Assembly: GCF_009800965.1 (NCBI RefSeq)
Contig: NZ_WUAF01000008.1
Span: forward strand, 62,001-126,000
Length of the DNA stretch: 64,000 bases
Origin: Cognatazoarcus halotolerans
Lineage (GTDB): Bacteria > Pseudomonadota > Gammaproteobacteria > Burkholderiales > Rhodocyclaceae
Direction of reading: 5' to 3'
A program made the position numbers and the translations under genes. The notes under the pieces were generated by a model. The model was not told the DNA's origin and did no database searches. It saw only the letters and a list, made by a program, of their open reading frames with translations. Below are positions 1-7,932 of this stretch, piece after piece; the stretch's first letter is position 1; each line of letters starts with the position of its first letter.

Positions 1-153
1 CGAACTCATCGCGCCGCGGGCGAACCGCTTGAGGGCGTTGATGACCCATCCGCCGATGATCCACAGTGCGATTGCGCCGACCACCGTCCATGCGAAGGGG
101 ATGATGTTCTGCAGTACCAATTGCCACATATTGGCAATGCTTTCGGTGTTCAT
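1..153 (-). CDS. MscS-like mechanosensitive channel, N-terminus only
   Basis: Only the first 51 codons are present; the gene runs off the left edge of the window. The peptide has a short polar N-terminus and then a long hydrophobic stretch (about residues 17-41, ending GGWVINALKRF) followed by basic residues. This matches the first membrane helix of small-conductance MscS channels. The ATG is well placed behind an AAAGGAG ribosome site. Family membership rests on one helix and its flanks, so another small membrane protein family is possible. Confidence 0.55.
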   Translation of the reverse strand, partial: MNTESIANMWQLVLQNIIPFAWTVVGAIALWIIGGWVINALKRFARGAMSS

Positions 154-268
154 TGACGCGCTCCTTTCGAGAATATCGGGGTAACCCCGGTTGCGGGGCT
201 CATTCTCCAAAAGTAGCCGATTCGGATGAAAGTAAAAGGATTTCCCACGTCAAATGTTGTGGCTTCCG

Positions 269-751
269 TCATATTCCGTATCGTTGTTGCCAGTCCTCCG
301 GCCGGAGGATGGCAAAGCGGTCGCGGATGAGGCGATGACGCCTGAGTCGCAGCAGGTCGCGGTCGCGGGTGATCAGCGCACAGACACCGGATGCCAGCGC
401 GATCTCGAGGAACTTCTGGTCGTCGCGGTCACGGCAGGATGGGAGCTGCTCGTCCGGCGTGCCGGGAGGGAAGCAATGAGCGAGTCGCTGCCGATATGCG
501 TCGAGCAGGGCCTGTTGCGCCTCCGGCGACTGTGCGAACTGACGGTAGGCCAGCACCCGTCGCAGTTCCTCGAGCGCATCCTCGCGCGAAAACAGTCTGC
601 AGGGCCCGCGGGAAAGGCGCTCGCGCATCGGTTCCAGCACCGGGTCGCGGAACATCCACAGCGCGAGAACCGTGTTCGTGTCCAGCACCAGCGTTGTCTG
701 GACGCCGATATCGTTTGCTTCCATGGAGGCGGGTGCCTGTGGCTGGATCAT
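269..751 (-). CDS. PIN-domain protein, putative toxin-type ribonuclease
   Basis: A protein of about 160 residues that looks like the COG1569/PF13470 group of PIN proteins, Mg-dependent single-stranded RNA nucleases often acting as toxins. The conserved acidic positions are visible: D in VLDTN near the N-terminus, E in the EDALEEL helix, D in DRDDQKFLE and D in ITRDRDLL. Two ATGs are possible (751 and 724) and neither has a convincing ribosome site; the second gives MEANDIG and is a realistic alternative. It lies after the phaC terminator in the same direction. No antitoxin-like gene sits next to it, so it may be a solitary PIN protein rather than half of a toxin-antitoxin pair. Confidence 0.8.
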   Translation of the reverse strand: MIQPQAPASMEANDIGVQTTLVLDTNTVLALWMFRDPVLEPMRERLSRGPCRLFSREDALEELRRVLAYRQFAQSPEAQQALLDAYRQRLAHCFPPGTPDEQLPSCRDRDDQKFLEIALASGVCALITRDRDLLRLRRHRLIRDRFAILRPEDWQQRYGI

Positions 752-774
752 GGTGGTGAATGACGCAGTGGACG

Positions 775-798
775 AAAAAAGGGGGCTTGCGCCCCCTT
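775..798 (-). terminator. Rho-independent terminator after phaC
   Basis: Read on the minus strand, a GGGGGC/GCCCCC stem with a GCAA loop is followed by six T. It begins about 20 bases after the phaC stop, which is the classic intrinsic terminator layout, and it separates phaC from the PIN gene. Confidence 0.9.
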
Positions 799-818
799 GA
801 TGTTCCGCGTCGCCGCGC

Positions 819-2645
819 TCAGGCGGCCTTCTTGCTGTCGATACGCATCTTGACGAAGGAACCCGGTGCGTCTTCGAGGACCTTGAGCTTGCCCTTGGCA
901 GGGTCACGTGCGGCGACCGTTTCGGCGTCGTGGCCGGCGACCCAGCTCTGCCAGTCGGTCCACCACGATCCCGGATGCTGCTCAGCACCTTCGAACCAGG
1001 CGTCCACGTTCTCCGGCAGCTTGCCGCTGGCGTTGATCCAGTAGCCGTACTTGTTCGCGGCCGGCGGGTTGACGATGCCGGCGATGTGGCCGGAGCCGCC
1101 GAGCACGAAGCGCACCGGACCACCGAAGTTGCGGGAACCGATGTAGGTGCTCTTCCACGGAGCGATGTGGTCTTCGATCGCCGAGATGAAGTAGCACGGG
1201 ATCTTGATCTTGCCCAGATCGATCGGCGTGCCGTCGATCTCGATGCCACCGGGTTCGGCCAGCTTGTTCTCCATGTACATGTTGCGCAGGTAGAAGCTGT
1301 GCATCTTGGCCGGCATGCGCGTGGAGTCGGAGTTCCAGTAGAGCAGGTCGAACGGGAAGGGGTCCTTGCCCATCAGGTAGTTGTTCACCACGAAGGACCA
1401 GATGAGATCGTTGGCGCGCAGCATGTTGAAGGTGCCGGCCATCTCCGAACCTTCAAGATAGCCGCGCTCGAACATTTTCTTCTCGAGGCTTGCAACCTGG
1501 CCCTCGTCGATGAATACGCCCAGTTCGCCCGGTTCGGAGAAGTCGGTCATGGTGGTGAAGAAGGTCGCCGAGGCGATCCGCTTCTGGCGCTTGGCAGCGA
1601 GGTACGCGCAGGTGGTGGCGAGCAGGGTGCCACCCAGGCAGTAGCCCGCGGCGTTGACTTCCTTCTCGCCAGTCTGCTTTTCGATTGCGTCGAGCGCGGC
1701 GACCACGCCGTCCTGGACATAGGCGTCGAAGCTCTTCTCGGCCTGCTTTTCGTCCGGGTTGACCCAGGAAATCACGAATACGGTGTGGCCCTGGTCAACC
1801 GCCCACTTGATGTAGGAGTTCTTTTCGCGCAGATCGAGGATGTAGAACTTGTTGATCCAGGGCGGAACGATCAGCAGCGGCTTCTTGAGTACCTTGTCGG
1901 TGGACGGCGTGTACTGCAGGAGTTGCATCATCTCGGTCTCGAACACCACCTTGCCCGGCGTGGTGGCGACGTTCTTTCCGAGTTCGAAAGCGCTGGTGTC
2001 GGTCATCTTGACGCGCACGTTGCCGCCGCCTTCCTCGATGTCGCGCAACAGGTTGTTGAGGCCCTTGACCAGGTTCTGGCCGTGGTTCTTGACCGTCTCG
2101 CGGAACACTTCCGGGTTGGTCATGGCGAAGTTCGACGGCGACAGCGCGTCGATGTATTGGCGGGTGTAGAAGCTCACCTTCTTCTGGCTCTGTTCGTCGA
2201 GGCCTTCGACGCAGCAGACGGTGTCATGCACGTGACGAGCGGTGATCAGGTAGGACTGCTTGATGAAGTCGAAGAGGAAGTGCTCCTGCCATTCTTCGTC
2301 CTTGAAGCGCTTGTCGCCTTTTTCGGGCGAGGCGACTGGCGCGCCGTGCATGCCCATGAAGCGCAGCATCGAGTGCTGCCACAGCGAGAAGTAGTCCCAC
2401 ACCAGGTTCATCTGGGACTGGGCCAGCTTGTAGGGATTGGAAAGCAGCTTGGCCATCATGTCCATGAAGGCCTGGGCGATGCCCAACTCGTCCTGGGGGG
2501 CGGTGACGCCGCGCTTGACCTGCCGCTGGACATGTTCGCTGATCAGCTTCGAAGCCCGCTGGGCAACTTCGGCGTAAGTCTTTGCGACTTCGGTCGGATC
2601 GGGCAATTCCTTTGTCTCTGTGGCGTTGGGTGCTGCCATGCTCAT
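819..2645 (-). CDS. phaC: Class I polyhydroxyalkanoate synthase
   Basis: Polymerises (R)-3-hydroxyacyl-CoA into PHA at the granule surface. The 608-residue length fits class I PhaC. The lipase-like box is GYCLGG with nucleophile C336; the other triad members are D492 (IEDHIAPW) and H520 (GSGHIAG), spaced as in the Cupriavidus enzyme. The N-terminal domain (about residues 1-200) and the PPWINKFYILDL segment are typical. An AGGAG lies just upstream of ATGAGCATG, so translation starts at 2645 or at 2639; an upstream ATG at 2660 contains the ribosome site itself and is unlikely. It follows the metallo-hydrolase gene by 11 bases, so the two should be cotranscribed. Thiolase is present at 6.2 kb, but phaB and phasin genes are not in the window. 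Confidence 0.97.
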   Translation of the reverse strand: MSMAAPNATETKELPDPTEVAKTYAEVAQRASKLISEHVQRQVKRGVTAPQDELGIAQAFMDMMAKLLSNPYKLAQSQMNLVWDYFSLWQHSMLRFMGMHGAPVASPEKGDKRFKDEEWQEHFLFDFIKQSYLITARHVHDTVCCVEGLDEQSQKKVSFYTRQYIDALSPSNFAMTNPEVFRETVKNHGQNLVKGLNNLLRDIEEGGGNVRVKMTDTSAFELGKNVATTPGKVVFETEMMQLLQYTPSTDKVLKKPLLIVPPWINKFYILDLREKNSYIKWAVDQGHTVFVISWVNPDEKQAEKSFDAYVQDGVVAALDAIEKQTGEKEVNAAGYCLGGTLLATTCAYLAAKRQKRIASATFFTTMTDFSEPGELGVFIDEGQVASLEKKMFERGYLEGSEMAGTFNMLRANDLIWSFVVNNYLMGKDPFPFDLLYWNSDSTRMPAKMHSFYLRNMYMENKLAEPGGIEIDGTPIDLGKIKIPCYFISAIEDHIAPWKSTYIGSRNFGGPVRFVLGGSGHIAGIVNPPAANKYGYWINASGKLPENVDAWFEGAEQHPGSWWTDWQSWVAGHDAETVAARDPAKGKLKVLEDAPGSFVKMRIDSKKAA

Positions 2646-2656
2646 CTTCTCCTGCA

Positions 2657-3688
2657 TCAAGCGCTCGTAAGGTATCGGACACGTCCATCGCCGTCATCAA
2701 TCTCGCGCAGGCTCCCTTTGTGCACGAGATGATTCAGGTGGGCGATGGCCTCCCCCATTGCAAACATCACCTGATGGGTATCAAGCGCGCGCGGAAACAG
2801 CGTCGTCAACAACTCGTTGGCACTGCGTGGCTCGACACATGCGTCGAGAAGCTCCTGGCATCTTGCGGCATGGTGATCCACGAGTTGCGCGACGCGTGCA
2901 GCGATACCCCGGAAAGGTTTGCCGTGTGATGGTAGCACGAGCGTGTCATCGGGCAAGACTTTGTTGCACTGCAGCGAATCGAGGAAGCGTCCGAGCGGAT
3001 CATCGTCCGGCGCGGCCGCATAGACGCTGACGTTTGTCGAAATCCGCGGCAGCAGCATATCCCCCGAAATGAGTACGCCGAGCGCTTCGCAGTAGAACGA
3101 GGCGTGCTCGGGCGAATGACCCAGGCCGACCATGACCCGCCAGTTGCGGCCATTGATCCGGATCTCGTCGCCATCGACGAGGCGATGGTAGCGCTCCGGC
3201 ATCTCGGGTACCCCCTTGCGGTAGGCGTTCCCGCGGCTGGCGAGTGCCTCGCAGCGCGGCTCGTCGAGGCCGTGGCGGCGGAACTGCGCCAGCATGTCGG
3301 AAATGCCGTGCCCCGCGAGTTGGTGCCAGATCGCTTGTCCGCCCAGGAATTCTCCCTGGGTCATCCACAGATCAGCGCCGCATCGGGCGCTTAGCCATGT
3401 GGCGAGGCCGAGGTGGTCGGGGTGGCAGTGGGTTATCAGGATGCGTTCGATGGTGCGTCCATCGTGCGCGGCGAGTACCGACTCCCAGTAGGTCTTGATC
3501 TGCTCCTGGCCGATGCCGGTGTCGACCGGCACGAGCTTCGTCCCGTCCTCGAGCAGCCACAGATTGATGTGGTCGAGTGCGAACGGAAGCGGCATGCGCA
3601 GCCAATGCACGCCATCGGCGACGGCGAGGCTTTCGCCTGCCGGCGGCAGTTCGGGGAACGGATAGTCGAGCGGGTGTTGATTCGTCAT
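2657..3688 (-). CDS. Metallo-beta-lactamase-fold hydrolase upstream of phaC
   Basis: A 343-residue MBL-fold protein. The metal motif reads THCHPDHLG, with further ligands likely in GLGHSPEHASF (His) and LISGDML (Asp), plus LPSHGKP near the C-terminus. A helical C-terminal extension (about residues 255-343) is typical of hydrolases acting on thioesters or lactones. The start at ATG 3688 gives MTNQHPLDYPFP; longer in-frame extensions run into the divergent promoter region. It is the first gene of a two-gene operon with phaC. A thioesterase or lactonase role linked to hydroxyacyl-CoA is inferred from position only. Confidence 0.85.
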   Translation of the reverse strand: MTNQHPLDYPFPELPPAGESLAVADGVHWLRMPLPFALDHINLWLLEDGTKLVPVDTGIGQEQIKTYWESVLAAHDGRTIERILITHCHPDHLGLATWLSARCGADLWMTQGEFLGGQAIWHQLAGHGISDMLAQFRRHGLDEPRCEALASRGNAYRKGVPEMPERYHRLVDGDEIRINGRNWRVMVGLGHSPEHASFYCEALGVLISGDMLLPRISTNVSVYAAAPDDDPLGRFLDSLQCNKVLPDDTLVLPSHGKPFRGIAARVAQLVDHHAARCQELLDACVEPRSANELLTTLFPRALDTHQVMFAMGEAIAHLNHLVHKGSLREIDDGDGRVRYLTSA

Positions 3689-3715
3689 TCTGTGGTCTCT
3701 CTCTCTGATAGGGGC

Positions 3716-3744
3716 TTTATGGTGCCGGACGCTAAATCTATAAT
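3716..3744 (+). promoter_or_regulatory. Sigma-70-like promoter for the MerR gene
   Basis: TTTATG (3716-3721), a 17-base spacer and a perfect TATAAT (3739-3744) lie in the divergent region between the MBL gene and the MerR gene, reading toward MerR. The leader to the GTG start is about 80 bases. Confidence 0.6.
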
Positions 3745-3830
3745 CGGGCGCGTTGCCGCAAGGCGCGCGCGCCTCTGCGCGTCGGCCCGTCGCGCGGATT
3801 TCTCCTGGTTTCCGGAGCCCGTACCTCCCC

Positions 3831-4268
3831 GTGAATATCGAACAGACGTACACGATTACAGAACTCGCCCGCGAATTCGCGATCACCCCGCGGGCAATCC
3901 GCTTCTACGAGGACCAGGGCCTGCTGCAACCGGCCCGTGCCGGCCGTGCGCGGGTCTATAGCCGTGCCGACCGGACCCGGCTCAAGCTGACCCTGCGCGG
4001 GCGGCGGCTCGGCCTTTCGCTGGCCGAGATCCGCGAGCTGATCGACATGTACGACGGTGTGCATAACTCCACTCCCCAACTGCAGCGCCTGCTCAAGGTG
4101 CTCGCCGCGCGCCGGACAGCCCTCGAACAACAGCGCGAAGACATTGTTGCCGTGCTTGCCGAAATCGACATGCTCGAGCGCCAGTGCACCGGACTGCTCG
4201 GCGATGACGCGGAAAGTGCTGCCGCGGCGAGGGCCGAACTCGACAAGCGCATGCAAAGCAGCGCTTGA
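3831..4268 (+). CDS. liuR: MerR-family regulator, LiuR-like
   Basis: About 145 residues. The N-terminal winged helix reads YTITELAREFAITPRAIRFY followed by EDQGLL, close to LiuR, which controls leucine/isovalerate catabolism. A long dimerisation helix and a final coiled segment (about residues 75-130) follow. A GTG at 3831 is chosen because it starts directly before the HTH, as in the family, with GGAG about 12 bases upstream; an ATG at 3753 would add an unrelated Arg-rich tail. It stands at the head of a plus-strand acyl-CoA block that contains liuC and HMG-CoA lyase, and a strong palindrome lies 16 bases after its stop. LiuR-type regulators are known to control such genes; the direct target here is inferred. 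Confidence 0.85.
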   Translation: MNIEQTYTITELAREFAITPRAIRFYEDQGLLQPARAGRARVYSRADRTRLKLTLRGRRLGLSLAEIRELIDMYDGVHNSTPQLQRLLKVLAARRTALEQQREDIVAVLAEIDMLERQCTGLLGDDAESAAAARAELDKRMQSSA

Positions 4269-4276
4269 TTTTTTTT
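4245..4276 (+). terminator. Intrinsic terminator overlapping the MerR stop
   Basis: The arms AAGCGC (4245-4250) and GCGCTT (4261-4266) form a short stem around the last codons and the stop codon, followed by eight T (4269-4276). It would separate the regulator transcript from the palindrome-controlled gene downstream. Confidence 0.6.
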
Positions 4277-4284
4277 GCGATTAC

Positions 4285-4306
4285 TTTACGTTTACGTCAA
4301 CGTAAA
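4285..4306 (+). promoter_or_regulatory. 22-bp palindrome, probable MerR/LiuR operator
   Basis: The segment starts TTTACGTT and ends AACGTAAA and equals its own reverse complement except for one mismatched pair. Long palindromes built on ACGT are typical of MerR-family operators, and this one lies between the regulator and the thioesterase gene. TTACTT (4281-4286) and TAAATT (4303-4308), 16 bases apart, could be the overlapped promoter. No other copy was noticed in the window. Confidence 0.7.
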
Positions 4307-4352
4307 TTCAAGGCCGGCGCTTGACCGGCTCCTGGCAGAGGAGATGCAGTCG

Positions 4353-4805
4353 ATGACAACCCGCTTCGAGGCGCGGGATCCGCTGTTCGAACAGCGGGTC
4401 CGCGAGAGCTTTCGCATGCAGCCGTTGATGGCCTTCATCGGTGCCGAGCTCGTGGCCGTAACCCCGGGGCGCTGCGAAATACGGCTGCCGTTCCGTAACG
4501 AGCTGGCCCAGCAGAACGGGTTCTTTCACGGTGGCATCATCGGTACGCTTGCGGACAACGCGGGCGGATTCGCGGCCTATTCGCTGATGCCCCACGACGC
4601 GGGCGTGCTCACCGTGGAATACAAGCTCAACCTCATGGCGCCTGCCGATGGCGAGATGCTGCGTGCCGAGGGTGACGTGGTTCGCGCCGGCAGGAACCTC
4701 GTCGTTTCGCGCGCCGAGGTCCATGTGGCGCAGGGTGACCGGTGGGTGCATTGCGCCTCGATGCAGCAGACCTTGATGACGATGCACGGTAAGGGCGTGT
4801 CGTGA
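4353..4805 (+). CDS. PaaI-type hotdog thioesterase
   Basis: A 150-residue hotdog-fold protein expected to hydrolyse acyl-CoA thioesters in the cytosol. The motif QQNGFFHGGIIGTLADNAG is the PaaI signature in which the catalytic Asp lies on the central helix (here in LADNAG). The start at 4353 (MTTRFEARD) is favoured by an AGAGGAG nine bases upstream; an ATG at 4344 is in frame. It lies just after the palindromic operator and is the likeliest first target of the MerR regulator. The substrate is not evident; branched acyl-CoA from leucine catabolism is an inference from the neighbours. Confidence 0.88.
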   Translation: MTTRFEARDPLFEQRVRESFRMQPLMAFIGAELVAVTPGRCEIRLPFRNELAQQNGFFHGGIIGTLADNAGGFAAYSLMPHDAGVLTVEYKLNLMAPADGEMLRAEGDVVRAGRNLVVSRAEVHVAQGDRWVHCASMQQTLMTMHGKGVS

Positions 4806-5016
4806 GGCAGGGGGGCCGATTCCGCCTGCGCGCAGGTGCCCGCACGCCGGTCGATGAACGCAGCGAGCTGTCCGTCGCGGCGGTCAGGGCAGCCCGGGTT
4901 GCCGGTGGGCGCGCGGGCCTGCCGATCGACCGCAAACTGTAGCGACGAGAGACGATGTAATCTTGTCTCCGGCCCGGACCCTTCCGCGCCGCGTGTCCAA
5001 TTTCCGGATTCCCGCC

Positions 5017-6174
5017 ATGCCAAGCACACTGAAAATCATCAACGCTGCCGATGTCGACGCGATTGGGCACGTTCGCCAGTTCTTTCGAAACTACGCGGCC
5101 TGGCTCGGTCGCGATCTGTCCTTCCAGGGCTTCGACCAGGAGATGGCCTCCCTGCCCGGCGCGTACTCCGCACCGGGCGGGCGGCTCTTCTATGCCGAAC
5201 TCGATGGCGCGCCGGCCGGTTGCGTCGGCGTACGCCCCTTCTCGGAAGGGGTGTGCGAGATGAAGCGGCTGTACGTCGAGCCGTCGATGCGTGGCAACGG
5301 CGTCGGTCGCGATCTCGCCATGGCTGCCATCCGTTGTGCCAAGGACCTCGGGTACCGCAGGATCATGCTCGACACCCTGCCGGAAATGCGCATGGCCCAG
5401 AAGCTCTATCGGGAACTCGGGTTCACCGAGGCGCCTTCGTACTATCAGACCCCGATTGAAGGCACGATGTTTCTGGCGCTCGATCTCGAGAACTGGTCGG
5501 CCGCCGAGATCGAAAGCACCCAGCTCTATCACCTGTTCGATTTCAACCGCGCCTGGGCCCAGCAGATGCGCAGGGCGGATCCGGGATTCTTCGACAAGCT
5601 CTCCCAGCTGCAGGCGCCCGAGTATCTGTGGATCGGTTGCTCCGATTCCCGCGTGCCGGCCAACCAGATCGTCGGCCTTCTGCCCGGCGAGGTGTTCGTC
5701 CATCGCAACATCGCCAACGTGGTGGTGCATACCGATCTCAACTGCCTGTCGGTCATCCAGTTCGCAGTCGACGTCCTCAAGGTGAAGCACATCATGGTGG
5801 TCGGTCACTACGGTTGTGGTGGCGTCAAGGCGGCATTGGGGCGCGAACGCGTCGGCCTGGTCGATCTCTGGTTGCGGCACGTCCAGGACGTGCATGTGAA
5901 GCACCGTGCCCTGGTCGATGCACTGTCGCCCGACGCACGGCACGATCGCCTGTGCGAGCTCAACGTGCTCGAGCAGGTTGCCAACGTCGCCCAGACGGTG
6001 GTGGTCCAGGATGCGTGGCGCCGCGGTCAGCAACTGACCGTCCATGGCTGGGTTTACGGCCTCAAGGATGGCCTGATGCGCAACCTCGGCCTGAACGTGA
6101 GCCGCCCCGACGAACTTGCACAACGCTATGCCGAAGCGCTCGAGGCGCTTCCCAATCTGATGCAGCCGGTTTGA
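5017..6174 (+). CDS. GNAT acetyltransferase / beta-carbonic anhydrase fusion
   Basis: One uninterrupted 385-residue frame joins two enzymes. Residues 1 to about 160 are a GNAT domain with the acetyl-CoA loop RGNGVG starting at R92. Residues of about 170-385 are a Can-type beta-carbonic anhydrase. Its zinc ligands are C208 and D210 (GCSDSR), H264 and C267 (GHYGCGG), and the D210-R212 dyad is intact, so interconversion of CO2 and bicarbonate is expected. The anhydrase part begins at about the natural N-terminus of stand-alone Can. The start is the ATG giving MPSTLKIIN; the ribosome site is weak. What the GNAT domain acetylates is unknown. The 25-base gap to the thiolase gene suggests cotranscription. 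Confidence 0.93.
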   Translation: MPSTLKIINAADVDAIGHVRQFFRNYAAWLGRDLSFQGFDQEMASLPGAYSAPGGRLFYAELDGAPAGCVGVRPFSEGVCEMKRLYVEPSMRGNGVGRDLAMAAIRCAKDLGYRRIMLDTLPEMRMAQKLYRELGFTEAPSYYQTPIEGTMFLALDLENWSAAEIESTQLYHLFDFNRAWAQQMRRADPGFFDKLSQLQAPEYLWIGCSDSRVPANQIVGLLPGEVFVHRNIANVVVHTDLNCLSVIQFAVDVLKVKHIMVVGHYGCGGVKAALGRERVGLVDLWLRHVQDVHVKHRALVDALSPDARHDRLCELNVLEQVANVAQTVVVQDAWRRGQQLTVHGWVYGLKDGLMRNLGLNVSRPDELAQRYAEALEALPNLMQPV

Positions 6175-6199
6175 GCTGCACGACTTTCAGGAGAATCGC

Positions 6200-7408
6200 A
6201 TGTCCGATCCAGTCGTAATCGTATCCGTCGCCCGTACCCCGATGGGGGGCTTCCAGGGCGAACTCTCGAGTCTTACCGGGCCCCAGTTGGGCGCAGTGGC
6301 GATCAAGGCCGCAGTAGAACGCGCGCGCTTGTCGCCAGAGGCGGTGGAGGAGGTGTTCATGGGCTGCGTGCTGCCGGCCGGTGTCGGCCAGGCGCCGGCA
6401 CGTCAGGCATCGCTGGGCGCGGGCATGCCGCTTTCCGCCGGCTGCACCACGGTCAACAAGGTCTGCGGTTCCGGCATGAAGGCCACCATGCTGGCCCACG
6501 ACCTGATCCTGGCAGGCAGCAATGAGGTGATCGTGGCCGGCGGCATGGAGTCGATGAGCAATGCGCCCTACCTGTTGCCGAAGGCGCGCGGCGGCTATCG
6601 ATTGGGCCACGGACAATTGCTGGATCACATGTTCCTTGATGGCCTCGAAGACAGCTACTCGAAGGAGACCAGGGGCCGTCTGATGGGCACATTCGCCGAA
6701 GACTGCGCCAGCCATTTCGATTTCACCCGCGCGGCACAGGATGAGTTCGCGATCAGCTCGACGATGCGCGCCCAGAAGGCCATCACCGGCGGCGCGTTCA
6801 CCTGGGAGGTCGCGCCGGTCACCGTGTCCGGCCGCAAGGGCGAGGTGCTGGTGGACAAGGACGAGCAACCGCTCAAGGCGCAGCTCGACAAGATCGGCAG
6901 CCTCAAGCCGGCCTTCAAGAAGGACGGAACCGTCACGCCGGCGAATTCCTCATCGATCTCCGACGGCGCCGCGGCGTTGGTGCTGATGAAGCAATCCACC
7001 GCCGAAAGGCTCGGACTCAAGCCGCTGGCCACGATCGTTGGCCATGCAACCCATGCCCAGGAACCTCAGTGGTTCACCACCGCGCCGGTCGGGGCCATGC
7101 AGAAGGTGCTCGCCAAGGCAGGCTGGTCGGTCGGTGACGTTGATCTGTGGGAAATCAACGAAGCCTTTGCGGTGGTGACCATGGCGGCGATTAAGGAGAT
7201 GGGCCTGCCGCATGACAAGGTGAACGTGCATGGCGGGGCCTGTGCGCTGGGCCATCCGATCGGTGCTTCCGGTGCGCGCATCATCGTCACCCTGATCGGT
7301 GCGCTGCGCAAATACGGGCTCAAGCGCGGTGTCGCCAGCCTGTGCATCGGCGGCGGCGAAGCGACTGCCATGGCGATCGAGGTCAACGCCGCGGTCGCTT
7401 GCGGCTGA
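6200..7408 (+). CDS. Acetyl-CoA acetyltransferase (thiolase)
   Basis: A 402-residue thiolase II. The active site is complete: nucleophile C89 in NKVCGSGMKA, the NEAFA motif, H352 in ALGHPIGASG and C382 in CIGGG. It condenses two acetyl-CoA or cleaves acetoacetyl-CoA. AGGAGA precedes the ATG. In this setting it may process acetoacetyl-CoA arising from acetoacetate after HMG-CoA cleavage, or feed PHA synthesis through a reductase encoded elsewhere; both are inferences. Confidence 0.95.
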   Translation: MSDPVVIVSVARTPMGGFQGELSSLTGPQLGAVAIKAAVERARLSPEAVEEVFMGCVLPAGVGQAPARQASLGAGMPLSAGCTTVNKVCGSGMKATMLAHDLILAGSNEVIVAGGMESMSNAPYLLPKARGGYRLGHGQLLDHMFLDGLEDSYSKETRGRLMGTFAEDCASHFDFTRAAQDEFAISSTMRAQKAITGGAFTWEVAPVTVSGRKGEVLVDKDEQPLKAQLDKIGSLKPAFKKDGTVTPANSSSISDGAAALVLMKQSTAERLGLKPLATIVGHATHAQEPQWFTTAPVGAMQKVLAKAGWSVGDVDLWEINEAFAVVTMAAIKEMGLPHDKVNVHGGACALGHPIGASGARIIVTLIGALRKYGLKRGVASLCIGGGEATAMAIEVNAAVACG

Positions 7409-7481
7409 TCCACAGCGCCCGCTGACGGGCGATGCGGGCTCCGGCAGGTGCCGGAGCCCTGATCTTGAGGAGTGAACAAGA

Positions 7482-7913
7482 GTGCACAAGCTGAATCCCG
7501 ATTGCACGCTCGAGGGTCTCAACAAACGGCTTCCCGGTTCGTTGCCGGGTTGGTTCGGCATCGAAATGACGCGGCTCGAGCCCGGTCTGCTCGTCGCCGA
7601 GATGGTGATCCGGCCCGAGATGCTGGCCCCGAACGGCTTTCTGCACGCCGCATCGGTGATCGCGCTGGCGGATACCTGCGCGGGTTTTGCCACCATTGCC
7701 CACCTGCCGCGCGGGGCGGAGAACTTCACCACGGTGGAGCTCAAGAGCAATTTCCTGGGCACCCAGACCGAAGGGGCGCTGCGGTGCGTGGCCACCGCGG
7801 TGCACACCGGCCGCATGACCCAGGTATGGGATGCCGAGGTGGTGGGCGGCGATGGGCGCAGGCTGGCCCTGTTCCGGTGCACCCAGATGATTCTCTGGCC
7901 GAAGGCCGCGTGA
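7482..7913 (+). CDS. PaaI-family hotdog thioesterase (second copy)
   Basis: 143 residues, hotdog fold, with PNGFLHAASVIALADTCAG matching the PaaI motif (N/HG...D). It starts with GTG at 7482 behind a GAGGAG nine bases upstream; a GTG ten bases earlier opens a different frame. It differs clearly from the thioesterase at 4.35 kb, so it is not a recent duplicate. It lies 19 bases before the LysE gene. The substrate is unknown. Confidence 0.85.
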   Translation: MHKLNPDCTLEGLNKRLPGSLPGWFGIEMTRLEPGLLVAEMVIRPEMLAPNGFLHAASVIALADTCAGFATIAHLPRGAENFTTVELKSNFLGTQTEGALRCVATAVHTGRMTQVWDAEVVGGDGRRLALFRCTQMILWPKAA

Positions 7914-7932
7914 GCTGAACGGATTCCCGACA

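Noticed and set aside
269-751. Complete toxin-antitoxin pair around the PIN gene
   Set aside because: No small DNA-binding antitoxin frame lies on either side; only the PIN protein is supported.
930-2732. 600-codon open frame opposite phaC
   Set aside because: Its translation is a Val/Leu/Asp-rich mirror of the phaC codons without family motifs, and phaC is certain.
4802-4942. 46-codon GTG-started frame overlapping the thioesterase stop (GTGA)
   Set aside because: Arg/Ala-rich peptide with no family likeness and no clear ribosome site beyond the overlap; possibly chance in GC-rich DNA.
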